A DNA stretch of 64,000 nt, taken from positions 84,156,134-84,220,133 of the forward strand of contig OW388293.1 of NCBI GenBank assembly GCA_936450465.1, written 5' to 3'. A program made the position numbers and the translations under genes. The DNA is from Gibbula magus. Taxonomy: Eukaryota > Mollusca > Gastropoda > Trochida > Trochidae. The notes below the pieces were generated by a model, which was not told where the DNA came from, did not search any database, and saw only the letters and a list, made by a program, of their open reading frames with translations. Shown here in pieces: positions 1 to 11,415 of the stretch (positions are counted from its first letter, which is position 1; each line of letters starts with the position of its first letter).

Positions 1-567
1 TTGAATAGAGAAGGATATTTAGATGAAAATAATGAGGAGTGTCATCAGTCTCCTACATCTATTGGCCTGTTATCTTTACTATTAAAGGGAATCTTATGAG
101 AATAACATTGGAAACATGAACTACTTCATTATTATTTATCTTAAAGAGAAACCCCCAGATGAACAAGTTTATAAGTGGACCAGATAGGAGGAGAGTTGCT
201 AGCTATTAATTACATTTAAACAACACAGGAGATAGAGTAGAAAAGGATATTTAGATGAAACGGGTACTGACAATTAGCTTTAGACATTCCTTTACAAATT
301 AATCAAGGAATTCAGTGGTTATAGATTCAAATACATAACATTAAATCACTGATGAGCGAATTGTGTTCTCAAAACATTTCAAGGGCTGGGATGTAAGATG
401 GAATTATAATAAAATGTTAAAACTTTAGGACCTGATGTCAGAGAATAAAACTCTTACTAGGAAAATGTATGAACTTAACTTTCATTATTTAACTAAACGT
501 CTATCAAGTATATCAAGTGTCTCACTAAAGTACTAGAAATAGGATAATAGGATAATATAATTTCATG

Positions 568-575
568 TATATAAG
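568..575 (+). promoter_or_regulatory. TATA-box-like string upstream of a repeated short ORF
   Basis: TATATAAG lies 43 bases before the ATG at 619. The same place in U1 has a textbook TATAAAAG (10304-10311), also about 43 bases before its ATG at 10354. U2 and U3 have CATAAAATAAG instead. The conserved spacing and a nearby CACGTG make a core promoter possible. Transcription is not shown. Confidence 0.3.
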
Positions 576-618
576 AACTATGTGACGTGCCACGAAATGA
601 AATAACTTTTTTCACAGC

Positions 619-756
619 ATGAGTTCCAGCTCAGGAAATGGACTGAATTTCCGGTCTGGTCAAGGAGGCAGACTTCTCGGAACTTGTTCTAAAGAATTAA
701 GCTCAGATGACTTATTCAAGTGTTTGAGGAAAAAAAAGCACATTGTCAAGGATTAA
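619..756 (+). other. repeated 45-codon ORF, unidentified (best copy)
   Basis: The ORF begins MSSSSGNGLNFRSGQGGRLL and runs 45 codons to TAA. A pyrimidine-rich CACAG precedes the ATG directly. The start recurs at 10354, 22525 and 56475. Those copies stop after about 20, 30 and 12 codons, so this is the longest version. The flanks are conserved about as well as the ORF, so coding is not proven. The opposite strand is also open here, reading EVCLLDQTGNSVHF. I do not recognise a family. It could be a first exon, a relic, or chance. Confidence 0.2.
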
Positions 757-1144
757 CTAAATGCGATAATAAAGAGAACTTAAGATGAGTGTTGAAAAAT
801 CAAATCGGTTGAAATATGAATTCAGATAGTAAAATATATTAAATTGCTAAAGAAATGTGATAGTTTTAGTGTAAAAACCTCTTAACTCATCATTTGTCTT
901 TTGGGTACAAACAGCTAACAACAGACTTAAAGTGTAATAGAGATGTTAGTTTAGATATTGATAATAAATATAGTGTACAATATTAAAGGCGCTGTAGCAT
1001 GGTTATTGCATATTTTGTTTTCTCAAGTTTGCTAATTACTATTAAAGTTTATTATACCTTTATTAAATTTGTATGAATGTCATAAGCCAGTTCAAACCAT
1101 GTGAAAAATTTGTTTGTACAATGACCAGTGATGAGGTCAATTTT

Positions 1145-1327
1145 GTGACAGAAATTTCTGTCACTGACCTGTGATATTGACTCGTCACGTGATTAGTCAC
1201 GTGACTGTTTGTTTTGGTGTTTGCTTTCAAGATGGCGACAGCTAATGGGTTCACTGAATTCAGGTCAGGTCAGGTCAGATCACCTCGAGAGTCAGATCTC
1301 GAGTCCTTGTATTTCACACTATGTTAA
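1145..1327 (+). promoter_or_regulatory. dyad-rich promoter-like cluster with a YY1-type start codon
   Basis: The 20-bp perfect palindrome GTGACAGAAATTTCTGTCAC lies at 1145-1164. GTCACGTGA/TCACGTGAC arms separated by TTAG (1184-1205) place two CACGTG E-boxes 12 bases apart. CAAGATGGCG (1228-1237) resembles a YY1 site overlapping a start codon. From that ATG (1232) a 31-codon frame MATANGFTEFRSGQVRSPRE runs to a stop at 1325-1327. CTCGAGA/TCTCGAG arms follow near 1283-1302. This resembles a TATA-less promoter with the start of a first exon, but I cannot find a following exon. Confidence 0.3.
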
Positions 1328-1407
1328 GTGTATAGTGTTATGTTAGAGAGTACAACATCTCATTACACGACCTGAACCCATACAAAAACCAGTTAAACAT
1401 ATTAAAC

Positions 1408-1890
1408 AAAAAAATAGAGCCATTGGCTCTGTAGCTCACCAGGCATTCAATAATGATAAACTATTAATATTTACATATGAAATATGATAAAAAGTACCTC
1501 TCTTAGTCTGAAGTGAAGAGCACATAAAATCTCAAGAGAACTGTTCAAAGCTTGGTAAAAAGTATTTTTTTACCATTTGAGGTCACAGGGTCATTAAATC
1601 TACAATTTAGAATCCCCATTAGCCAAGGAGTATGCACACAATTTTCCAGCTCTCTAGACCTTTTGGAACTGGAGAAGAAGATGAAAATAGGCTTTAAGGA
1701 TTTGACCCCGGTGACCCGATTAGGGGTCGGGGGGTCACGAAATCAACAATTTAGAATCCCCATTGGCCAAGGAGTCTGCACACAACTTTTCACCTCTTGG
1801 AAATGGAGAAGATGAAAATAGGTTTTAAAGGATATGACCCCTGTGACCCCATTTGAGGTCAGGGGGTCACGAAATCTACAATTATAAGAT
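1408..1890 (+). repeat. dispersed repeat carrying ~130-bp tandem monomers (copy 1)
   Basis: A leader with the self-complementary GAGCCATTGGCTC is followed by about 2.5 monomers. Each contains TTTAGAATCCCCATT, then AAGGAGT(A/C)TGCACACAA, and ends in a GA-rich GAAGATGAAAATAGG. The monomers carry GACCCC/GGGGTC inverted strings. The same leader and monomers occur at 43868-44375, so this is a family-level repeat rather than part of the U unit. The short open frames across it are by-products of the monomer. Confidence 0.6.
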
Positions 1891-1927
1891 AAATAGTTGC
1901 GTTTGTAAAATTTCCGGGATTCATTGC

Positions 1928-2008
1928 TATTCAACACCCGCAAATTTAGTTTAAAACCGACGGCGTCAGCCAGAGGTTTTAAACGCTGAAATTTGCGGGT
2001 GTTGAATA
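1928..2008. mobile_element. 81-bp hairpin, MITE-like
   Basis: TATTCAACACCCGCAAATTT at the left end is matched by its exact reverse complement at the right end (20-bp arms). A second inner match TTTAAAACC/GGTTTTAAA leaves a GC-richer loop that is itself partly palindromic. I see no convincing target-site duplication. It lies immediately before U1. Confidence 0.55.
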
Positions 2009-3357
2009 CCACGTAAATTACAATAATTTACTCATCTCAGCTATTGAACTTACATTTGAAATCAGTGCATCGTGTTAAAGATTCAAACGTACAGTATTAG
2101 CGATATGCTGCCTCCTGGACAATGTGTATTATATTCGGTATCTTTTCATATTAAATGATTCTTCCTTCTCCACTGTTATACCCCCCCTCGAGACACCATA
2201 CAATCCACGTCTCCAGACACGTGCAAGTATAGTAATGTAGACTGACTCAGACATATTAATGTACTTCCTGTGGAGAGAGAATGATCTCGTCTACTGTGAG
2301 CCTCTTCAGGTCGTACAGTATTGAACACACACCAGTCTGGTTCCTGTCTGGAGATACACGATGAATATCAAATAGAAGTAAATGGGATCAATGAGCCCAT
2401 TAGAGGAACGTTCATACACTATAAAGCATCAAATACTGTATCTTTAAATGTAGATATCTTTGTCAGAGTATTTGAACTGTGAAGTTATGTTCAAAGTTAT
2501 CAGTTTGTATATATAAAGAGACGAACTTCATGGAAACCAATAGTTTAACCCACATTTACTTTGTTTTTCATGAACAGAAATTATATCCACTTTCCCCGCC
2601 ATTCACTATGCTAAAAGCATACAAACTTGATATGACCCAGTTAATGGACTAAAGAATATTTCTAAATTACTTCAAATCAAGTGATATTTTGCTTTACCCT
2701 GGCAGCTAATACAAAAGCATTACTGTAAACACTTCAAGTTGGTTATGTTAAAGATTCTGAACATGGCTTTCTTTTGGACTAATCTATATCTTCAACTCCA
2801 GTTTATGCTTATAGCGAGTTTAAGAGAGATTGGCATCTAGAGAACTTTGAAAGTTTGTAAATTTATAATACCAGTAAACACCATACTCCATTTCATTCTA
2901 TTTGACCTTCACTTGTTACTTTGTCATTAAATGTTTACTTCTCAATCAGCTGTGATATATATAATGGTATGTGATATGGACCTGCATTTGTATGAGATGT
3001 ACATATAATTACGGTAACCCTTAATACTGTATTCACCGCTAAATTATATGCCACATACTGCTACGATTGCAGGACATGACTATCAAAATGGCAAATATGT
3101 AAATGTATTTCCTGAGGTTTGCAATAATGATAATTTGATTCATGTGATTGAATATTTACTGAACGTTGAAGATGGCACATGCACTTAACAAGCAGACGGT
3201 TTATTAGAATAAATGGTCTTATTAAAGGTAAATTAAAAAGCAAGTCATTCATATCGTTATAATAAATCTTATATACGGTTCTTTCAAAAGGACAGCCGAC
3301 AACCAATTTGTTTGAGAAGTACATAGCACATTGGTCTTTTCTTTTCCATACGTTGTT

Positions 3358-3702
3358 TCAGAGAGAGAATTCTTCATATAAATAGTCCAATGTGGGACTT
3401 GGTTTATAGTCACTGATGGAGACAACAATGTGTGAGCTGCTGTGGTTATTGGCATCTTCTATTCTTAATGTACGTGGGTCGACCCTGACGTAATTAGGAC
3501 TCTTGAGATATGTCCTGTTGATCTCACTAACAATGTGTTGGCTGACATATGTAATAGGAAACAGTATACAGGTCATAGACTGATATCTTTTATTTGTCTC
3601 TAAAATTACTTTTGAATCACGTTTTTGGTGAATACTGACATTTGAAGAAGGAGATATTGAACACAAACAATGTTCGTTATACTTTTCAAGAGAAATTGTC
3701 AT
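3358..3702 (-). other. minus-strand exon-like segment, unidentified
   Basis: This 114-codon minus-strand frame contains KYNEHCLCSISPSSNVSIHQ and later VSEINRTYLKSPNYVRVDPR. The U2 copy (17511 down to 17080) reads KYNEHGSCAISPTTNVSLHQ without indels over the first 30 codons. It is then broken by frameshifts and a 121-bp MITE. U3 (about 27000 to 26815) and U4 (about 62200 to 61950) keep a shorter match, with WKSAIDSH-like and NVxLH-like strings. Substitutions are mostly non-synonymous, so purifying selection is not evident. It may be a relic of a duplicated gene or neutral sequence. Confidence 0.25.
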
Positions 3703-4576
3703 TTGTAGATTTGCTTTTGGGAATTTGTTTCACATGTTTGTTTCCATGAAATCAAAAACCAAACAAATTGTACCACATGACGGGGATATAGCCGACTCTG
3801 CTTGTTAATGCTTATAATGGAGTAGATATTAGGAAAAACAAATGTCCGTTGAACCTCAACAATAACTATGTTGATTGCTATACAATGATAATAACTATAG
3901 ATTTGTATAGCGCTGAGAACAACTGCAAAAAAATATGACAACACATACATATATACAATACAAGGAATGTCTATGCTTATGGAAAGGACTGTTTGAACAA
4001 GTGTTTGACCAAGTGTTTGAACAATAATATACAAAGAGAGGTAATGTTGAAATTATTGAAAGGTGGCACTGTTTACCAGTAGTTTAGCCAAAATAGGTTC
4101 AATGCAACCGCAAAATAAGAGTCAAAACTGTCGTTTTCGTATCTCCTTTGCTAGACGAGATGGGAGAGTTGGCTTGTTTTACGACATCCTACAGTAAAGA
4201 TGCGTCAATAAATGTAAGCCCAAGCAGGTTAAATTTGTCGACAACATCTTTCATTAATTAAATCTCTACATTTTAGAAATTGTTAAGTTAAATTGCAAAC
4301 ATTCGATTTTAACACCCAAAGTGTACATGAACAGACATAAACATGAAACTATTATACTCTGATGCATGAAATTGGATGTACCAATTTACAAATCATGTCC
4401 CTAGAATAGAATTCAAAATCGACTTTCTTCGCCAGCAGTAATTTCTTTTTTACACCATTGAAAGTGTGGTGACGTTTCCTGTGCGGTTGAGTGTAGGCAT
4501 GAAAAATCAATTACCGAAATATCTGTTTGTGTTGTTTAATTGTTGTGATTTATCCAGACAGTTAGTCGATGCTGTG

Positions 4577-4898
4577 TCTAATAAATGGGTTGGGACACTG
4601 CGCACATAAGGGAAACCTTATCCAGATATTGCTATATCTCAAGTTTTTAGCCAATTTGGCGAACATAAATTTTTAAAAGCTGTAAATCTTTTCGACAAAT
4701 TGCAACTTTTAACTATTCTAAATCAGTTTTTAAACCAAATTGTGATAATTTGCTGGTGTTTTTAACGGCCTTTGTGTCTTTACTTTTTGCTTTTGCAATT
4801 ATTTTTAAATTGATTAATTAACTTAAATTTCTCGCCGCTAATGGCTGCGATATTGCCGAAGCGTCATTAAGCAATAACTCACTCACTCTAATAAATGG
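4577..4898 (+). mobile_element. SINE-like insertion with 12-bp target-site duplication
   Basis: The direct repeat TCTAATAAATGG flanks 4589-4886 at 4577-4588 and 4887-4898. The insert ends in GCGTCATTAAGCAATAACTC followed by ACTCACTC, a tail style known from gastropod SINEs. The sister unit U3 has the empty site near 27975-28000 (GTGTCTATATCAATGGACC), matching the reconstructed join. The insertion therefore happened in U1 after the units duplicated. I see no clear A or B box, so the copy may be 5'-truncated or its tail may derive from a LINE. Confidence 0.8.
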
Positions 4899-6040
4899 AT
4901 CATATCGTGATAACTTTATTTTCACAGATTCTAAATACCGTATTTCAAGATTATTTTACGTTATTAATAGTCACTTTGGCATTCTAAACAACGTTCCTGG
5001 TGAAATAACTGTCTATTAACAAGTACGACACCCCACAAGAAGGTAGAGAAGGTAGACGGTTATGTTTGCTCTTAAATGTTCATTGTCAAAAGGGTAGGCT
5101 AAAAAGACCATTACTGATGCTGTGGAATTAAGGGGTGATTCTGGCCATAGAAAAATGGGACTTGGCTTCGTTTCCGCACCAGAACTTAAGGACCTTGATG
5201 TGTGGAATAGTTATCATGTGTGCCATTAGGGGGTTACAATTTCTTTTGATTGTTATTTTCAGCTGATTTAATGGAAACATGAGGTTTCTGGACGATAACT
5301 AAAAATAACTTGCTTGATGAAACCTCATGGAACAATCACCATTACTGTTTTCAACTTATCTGGAATTCTATTTGTAGCCCATTCCATAGAACATATCTTC
5401 AATTGTGTTTCCGGAGGAAAACTGACTTATTTAGATTTGTCTTTTAGCATTTTCAGATTGTTTTTATTTATTTTAAGTTGTTAAGTCCATAGAAATGCAA
5501 TTTAGAATTTAGCTTCCAGCAAGGTTGGAATCAATAGAGCTGGGGAAGAAGAATACTATTGTGTAGCATATACTTATGATGTAAATAGCTCAGAAACAGT
5601 GTGATTGATTAAGGATTGGTTAGGGAATAATTAAAGCTCCATAGTTATTGTTTAATATATGGTGCCCTGTGAAAGTAGCGGATCAGAGAATTGAAGTTGT
5701 CTTGTGGATGCAAATACCCTGGTGGAGCAGGATGGATTAATGATGATAGCTATATCCACTTGTTAGGATTCCATTTAAATCGATAGGTGTGCACACTATA
5801 ATAGTTCTTTATCGTGAATGTAGAAACATTTTTAAAAATAAATGCAAGTGATATACGTTATATTGACCTTCCTCGCAACCAGAACATGGATAACACTATG
5901 AAACTGTGGTTTGCCAATGTTTTACTACATCTACAGAACACGTCATTACAAAGTTCACATATACTACCAACAGCATACTATCAATGCTCCATAAAACTAA
6001 TTGGTCAAGAAAGGCACTCTTGTGATTGGTTGTTGCAAAA

Positions 6041-6340
6041 TTAATCCCGTTTTAATAATAAACCGTGCCCCGATTTTACTTTACTACATGTAGTCCAGTC
6101 TAGTACTTTATAGCATACATACCGCAGCTGAAGTTTTACGATCCTGTTCTTAATGAATGACTTTATATTATCAAACTCACAACATCTTACAACATCTTCA
6201 GAGATAGAGGTTACACAATACAAGTTCCCGACAGTGTCCCAGGGCACACAAAGAGCCGTCTGTGATCTCCCTGCAGGGTACTGTCTGCAAAATAATGTTT
6301 CTATATCAAAATCAAACATCTACAGCAACACCTATTGGGA
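6041..6340 (-). other. minus-strand exon-like segment in four copies
   Basis: On the minus strand this reads QTALCVPWDTVGNLYCVTSI. Related segments lie at about 6780-6900, 18230-18440 and 41690-41810. The plus-strand sequence ending CCTATTGGGACGATGCGTCTC is shared by three of them. The U2 copy has an in-frame stop. The 6.8-kb and 41.7-kb copies share the frame VSRDxxGNLQCxxxDAL with several synonymous differences. I do not recognise the product. Confidence 0.3.
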
Positions 6341-8873
6341 CGATGCGTCTCATAATTGAACCAGACTCAGTGATTATATATAACAGAACTAAAATCCGTA
6401 TGAAGACCATCAGGGAGTACTCTTAATTATGTATGTCTGGATGGAAAACTAGCAGAAGTTGAACTGGCGCAGCTTCCAGATCTGAAACGAATTTAATCTG
6501 ATCAGAAATAAAATAATTCAATTCATTCTAGTATTTTTTAACGCGCACACCACAGATGTTGCTTTAGGGTCGCAAAAGGCAAAAGCTTTTGTAGCATTCT
6601 CTAAGCATTCCGTTTGCACATTTGTATTCAGAGTTAGATCTAATATTATCAAGCCCATATCTTCTCAATCTTCGCACAGACAATACAATACTAATTGTAC
6701 CAAGTACACCAGTCATAAATCATAGCAACATTTTTTAAAGGCAATTGTTTAACATTCAGAGTTTACCGTTATATTTAGCTCACAACATGCCAATCTTCGA
6801 ACAGACAATACACCAATAACCAAAGCATCCGCGACCACACATTGCAAATTCCCAACAGCGTCCCTGGACACAAAAAACCGTATTCATCTTTCGGCAGAAA
6901 AGTGTATGCCAACAAAGTTTTCTTTATCAATATCAGATATATGCAGAGCAAGCTTTTGGCTAGATGCGTCACACAATTGAACCAGTGTTTGACTGATAAA
7001 GTTATCAAGGTATGCAAATTAATGAGAGTTCAGACAGCAAGATGGTTGATCATGCTATTATGGTACCATATTTAAAAATCTACTTTGAGTGTTTAGGTCA
7101 GTCAGATCACTGTGAACACCTTAAAATGGCCGCTCAAAGGAACGGTCGCGTTAGGATTGGGGTGTGATATTAGACATTTACTTGATGTATGCTCCTTTGG
7201 GAGTTGAAAATGATTAAGATGTGTCATGAAGAGTGAGGCATCCATTGATCGAGGGAAAAACAAACGCCTTGATCAGTTGAACAGAACTGAATATCAGTGC
7301 TATACAACTGTTAACGTGAATGAATGAATGACTAAATTAATTATTTCACTATCAAAGATGGATAAACTCTATGAAGTGATGAAGTGATAATCGTATCATT
7401 ATTTTGAGAAAAAATGAAGGTAGATTTTCAATCAATACCAGATAACATACATAATGCATAGTCAATATATAGGGCAGTTAAGTTTGTATAGTTTCTCCAA
7501 CCAATCCTTCCTACTTCATTCTTCACCTGCAGAAATATGTTATCAGCTAAACACATGCGTACACCCCTGTCACAGAGCGGACATATTAAACTATTTATCA
7601 AGCACGATGAGTATGGAAGTACTTTGCTGACTGATTGTGTGACGTTAGGAGATATTAATGTGTTCAATTACATTGGAAGAGTACCAAGTCCCACGTTAAA
7701 AATGAGGTTGTCACTCATTCTGAATGCAATATTCACCGTTCGTCACAATCCTATACATATAAATATAATAGGTATGTAGTATCAAAAGTGGAGAAGTGAA
7801 ATAAGTAAAATTAAATAATACACTGACGACGTATATCAACTTTCATAATTAATACTTTATATTCACATATATATAACCTATACTCATAATAAAACATTCC
7901 GTTTATTTCTCTAAAGTGCTATTGAATTTAAACTTGTAAATGTGTATATGTAATTAACAACAACACCCCTTTTCATTATCTGGTATTAATTCATAAAACG
8001 AATATTCCCTCATGTTTCTATTATTTTGCTTGTGGCATTCAGTATTTGTGTCTGAATATGACTAAATATATGGAGAATTTAGATTGAATTTGCATTTTAA
8101 AAAGAAACTTGAAAACAAATTCTTTCTTCATGGTGACAAAAAGTGTTTTTAAACCGTCCTCTCCACAGACAAAAACAAATCACTATTATTTGTTAGGACG
8201 TCAAGAGAACGTATTGAGAATAACTTAGCCAAGAATAGTTTAAGAAATATGATGTGCATTTTCAGCTTTCTGCTAAGGATACTGAACATAGACCGACAAC
8301 TGCAGGCTATAGAAGTATTCTACTGGTTGAAAATATCATCATCTATGATCATGACGTGAATAAATTAATGTGAGTAACTATATTGCATATATCACTTTAG
8401 GCTTAAGATTACATAATTTGGGGATTGCGGAAGAATCATTGACACATTTAAGAATAGGGAAATGATTTCAAAGACCTTGCTTCTTCATAAACTAAATACA
8501 CGAGATTTCAAATACAATCAGTATCAGTGTAAGTGACTAAAGCGAGAAGTAAATCCAATCATTTACAGCAAGATGTCACTATTTATGGAGGCAGATAACT
8601 TTATCATCAGCAATGCTGAACATCAGTTCAGCTTCTTGGAGCTTATCACGGCTAATCTGAAGAATTTAGGAAATGTGAATGGAGAAGTTCTCGTTGGCAA
8701 ACTACGCACCTAATCTGGTATTAAGACTCTATTCTGCGCAGTTCATGAAATACGATCAGGACCAAAATAGTCTGAACTGACGCAGGTAGGTAGTTGTTCC
8801 CTTCAAAACGGAGTAGAAGCTTAAATGAAGCTTTCAGTAATGTTTGTAGAAAAGAAAAATACTTGATTGGAAA

Positions 8874-8901
8874 TACACTGACAGGCAAAAGAAAGTATAC
8901 A
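8874..8901 (+). repeat. short terminal-repeat-like motif, inverted relative to 13230-13328
   Basis: TACACTGACAGGCAAAAGAA continues into AGTATAC here. Its reverse complement, with TGACGGGC, occurs twice at 13230-13254 and 13305-13328. The two sites face each other and begin TACACTGAC, like ends of a Tc1/mariner-type element. However, the 4.3 kb between them is unit sequence that U2 and U3 carry without these ends, so a single element is unlikely. Confidence 0.35.
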
Positions 8902-11113
8902 CTTTTTAAAATGAAATTATCGAAAATTGAAATTATTGATGTTGACAGTAAAAATCGGATACACAGGGCCTTAACATTAACTGTTGTTTTTTAAAGTTGA
9001 ATTAAAACCAGATTAACACATTTTGGAGAAAATTGGAAAATATTGATAATCACGTGACCTTCATACTGGCAGAAAGGCGTGACACATAGGTAAAATTGCT
9101 ACCCATTATTATTGTTGGCCATCCCATCTGTAAAAAAACACCTAAAACCCGTCAAAAATAACACCAGAAAAAACGTGAATAACTTCTGAAATTTGCTGGG
9201 CAACGGATACCAACTCTACAAGAATCGCTCATGTTCCTGGAAGGAGTAGGTATAACGTCGTCTATGTTCACATTTTTAAGGAGTTCTAATCTAGAAAATT
9301 TTCCTCTTCTTTGATACGTGTATGTATCCTTTATAAAGACTCTGTTGTTTCTTAGATGATTTCATACAAAAAGCCGACCAATAGCCAGGATTGGTTGCAA
9401 AAGAAATGGTTGACATGATGCTCTGGTTAATCTGGTAAAATTGAAAAACATATATCTAAACTGTATCAACAGAAAGAACAATTCTACTGAAACAAAAGTT
9501 CCAAATTGAGGTAAGTTTAGAATTTTTTAAACTGATCTCTTCCAGCAATGTTTTTGTTATACAATACATAATCACAACAACTAAAATAAAAATTTCGAAA
9601 CATCTCATTGCTCTTATTCCAAACTTAAATTGTAAAATATATTATAAGTATCTATCATTTAATGTGCCTTACTACTGATTTATACAGAATACACCCTCTA
9701 AATAAGGAAACGCAGGAGCATATGGTATTATTTTGAATACACAGGCGAGTATGAACATGAAGAAAATAGATGATACGTTTCACATTTTGAATTCAATTAT
9801 CAACTGTTGTGTATCATTCAATTCAATTCAATGATGGTTTTTATCTAAAATAAAAATGGTTAAGATATCAACAATACAATTTTTATATGCTTCATCATTT
9901 TCGGTTCTGTGTACACGAGAATGCCAAATATCAGCTCCGGGACTTTTGAACATTTCCTCAATCTACAATTAAACACTTGCGTTTGATGTGAGTCAATTAA
10001 ACTGCTTTGTTGACGGGACCTGTGAACTAATGAACATGATGCTTACAATTAGAGATTTGTGGAGATTTGCAAATCCATCCAGAACATTCATTGGGTGTTT
10101 TAAAGGACTTAAATAACTTGTTGGTGACTTTTATCGAAGACTGGATGTCAACATGGACTATTCTGTAGGACCTCGTGTCAGGGGGAAAAGAAACCTGTAG
10201 ATAGGATACAACATCAACTTAAAACTTTCATTTTTCAATTAAACCTATTTTTCTAGTAGAATCAGAAATCTCGCACCTCTCGCCAGTGCACCATCTATAC
10301 CCATATAAAAGAACCATGTCACGTGCCATAAAACGAGATATCTTTTTCACAGCATGAGTTCCATCTCGGGAAATGGACTGAATTTCCGGTCTGGTCAAGG
10401 AGGCAGACTTCTATGAACTTCCTCTAATGAAATAAAGCTCAGCTGACTTATTCATGTTTTTGGGGAGAAATATTTCAACCACAAGGATTAACTGACCGAG
10501 ATGAAAACAATATTGTACGAGTTAATTTTCTTTTGCAAATTTGTTCAAAGTGAATTAAAATAGAAAAAAATATTCTTAATTGCTAAACTTATTCGATAAT
10601 TTAGTCTTACAACAAGGATGTGTCTTTTGGATCCAATGAGGAATGGTAGTAACAGAAATATGGGTGAAATTAGTAGGAAATATACAAACTAGACAAATGG
10701 ACATAGTAATACAAATATTCAGGAAATATACAGAATATCTATAAACATGACCTACATCATTGTACAAGATAACATTGTGCATGTTGATCAACTGACATGT
10801 TATTCGCTGTAGTAATCAGACAAATTCACTCACAGACTTATTTGAAAAATCAGCTCTATGTAGGGAGTTACGATTGAAAGAAGGTCAAGGTCGAGAAACA
10901 AGAGAGATTCATTGATCAAATCCACAGAAGAAAGTTCATACCCTCTATCGGCGGAAACCTTATAAATACTACCAGCCCACTGGGAAGATCGGCTTGTAGT
11001 ATCTAATGAAGAAATATGTCTAAGATGAATCAGGTCTGACCGTGATATGGATTCTGTCTGCTATCTCATGGAGATGATAACCTGATATCAGGAAACGAAA
11101 GCCGGAAGTGAGA

Positions 11114-11123
11114 CAAAACATAT

Positions 11124-11179
<56 letters not shown>

Positions 11180-11415
11180 TTCATTTCGAACATCAATAGC
11201 TGGTTTATGTTATTACTGATGAGTGGGCACTCTATACAGAATCAATGTATGGCTCTGTTTTCTCTCTTGCTTCATAGGCAAAACATATTAACTATATATA
11301 TATATATATATATAGGTTCATTTCGAACATCAATAGCTGGTTTATGTTATTACTGATGAGTGGGCACTCTATACAGAATCAATGTATGGCTCTGTTTTCT
11401 CTCTTGCTTCATAGG
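11114..11415. repeat. local direct duplication containing (AT)n tracts
   Basis: CAAAACATATTAACTATATA starts copy 1 (11114-11278) and copy 2 (11279-11415). Both run through an (AT)n tract of about 49 and 20 bases, then identical sequence ending CTCTTGCTTCATAGG. U2 and U3 have one copy without the long AT tract, so this is a recent event in U1. Confidence 0.85.

Larger units (their letters stand above)
1..900. repeat. U0: tail end of a tandem segmental-duplication unit
   Basis: Positions of about 270-780 match, in order, 10020-10520 (U1), 22200-22680 (U2) and 56030-56590 (U3). The best preserved block is 560-720: a TATA-like string, a CACGTG-like string, then a conserved ATG. The rest is diverged and AT-rich with no long open frame. 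I read it as the 3' part of a copy that begins upstream of the window. Confidence 0.65.
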
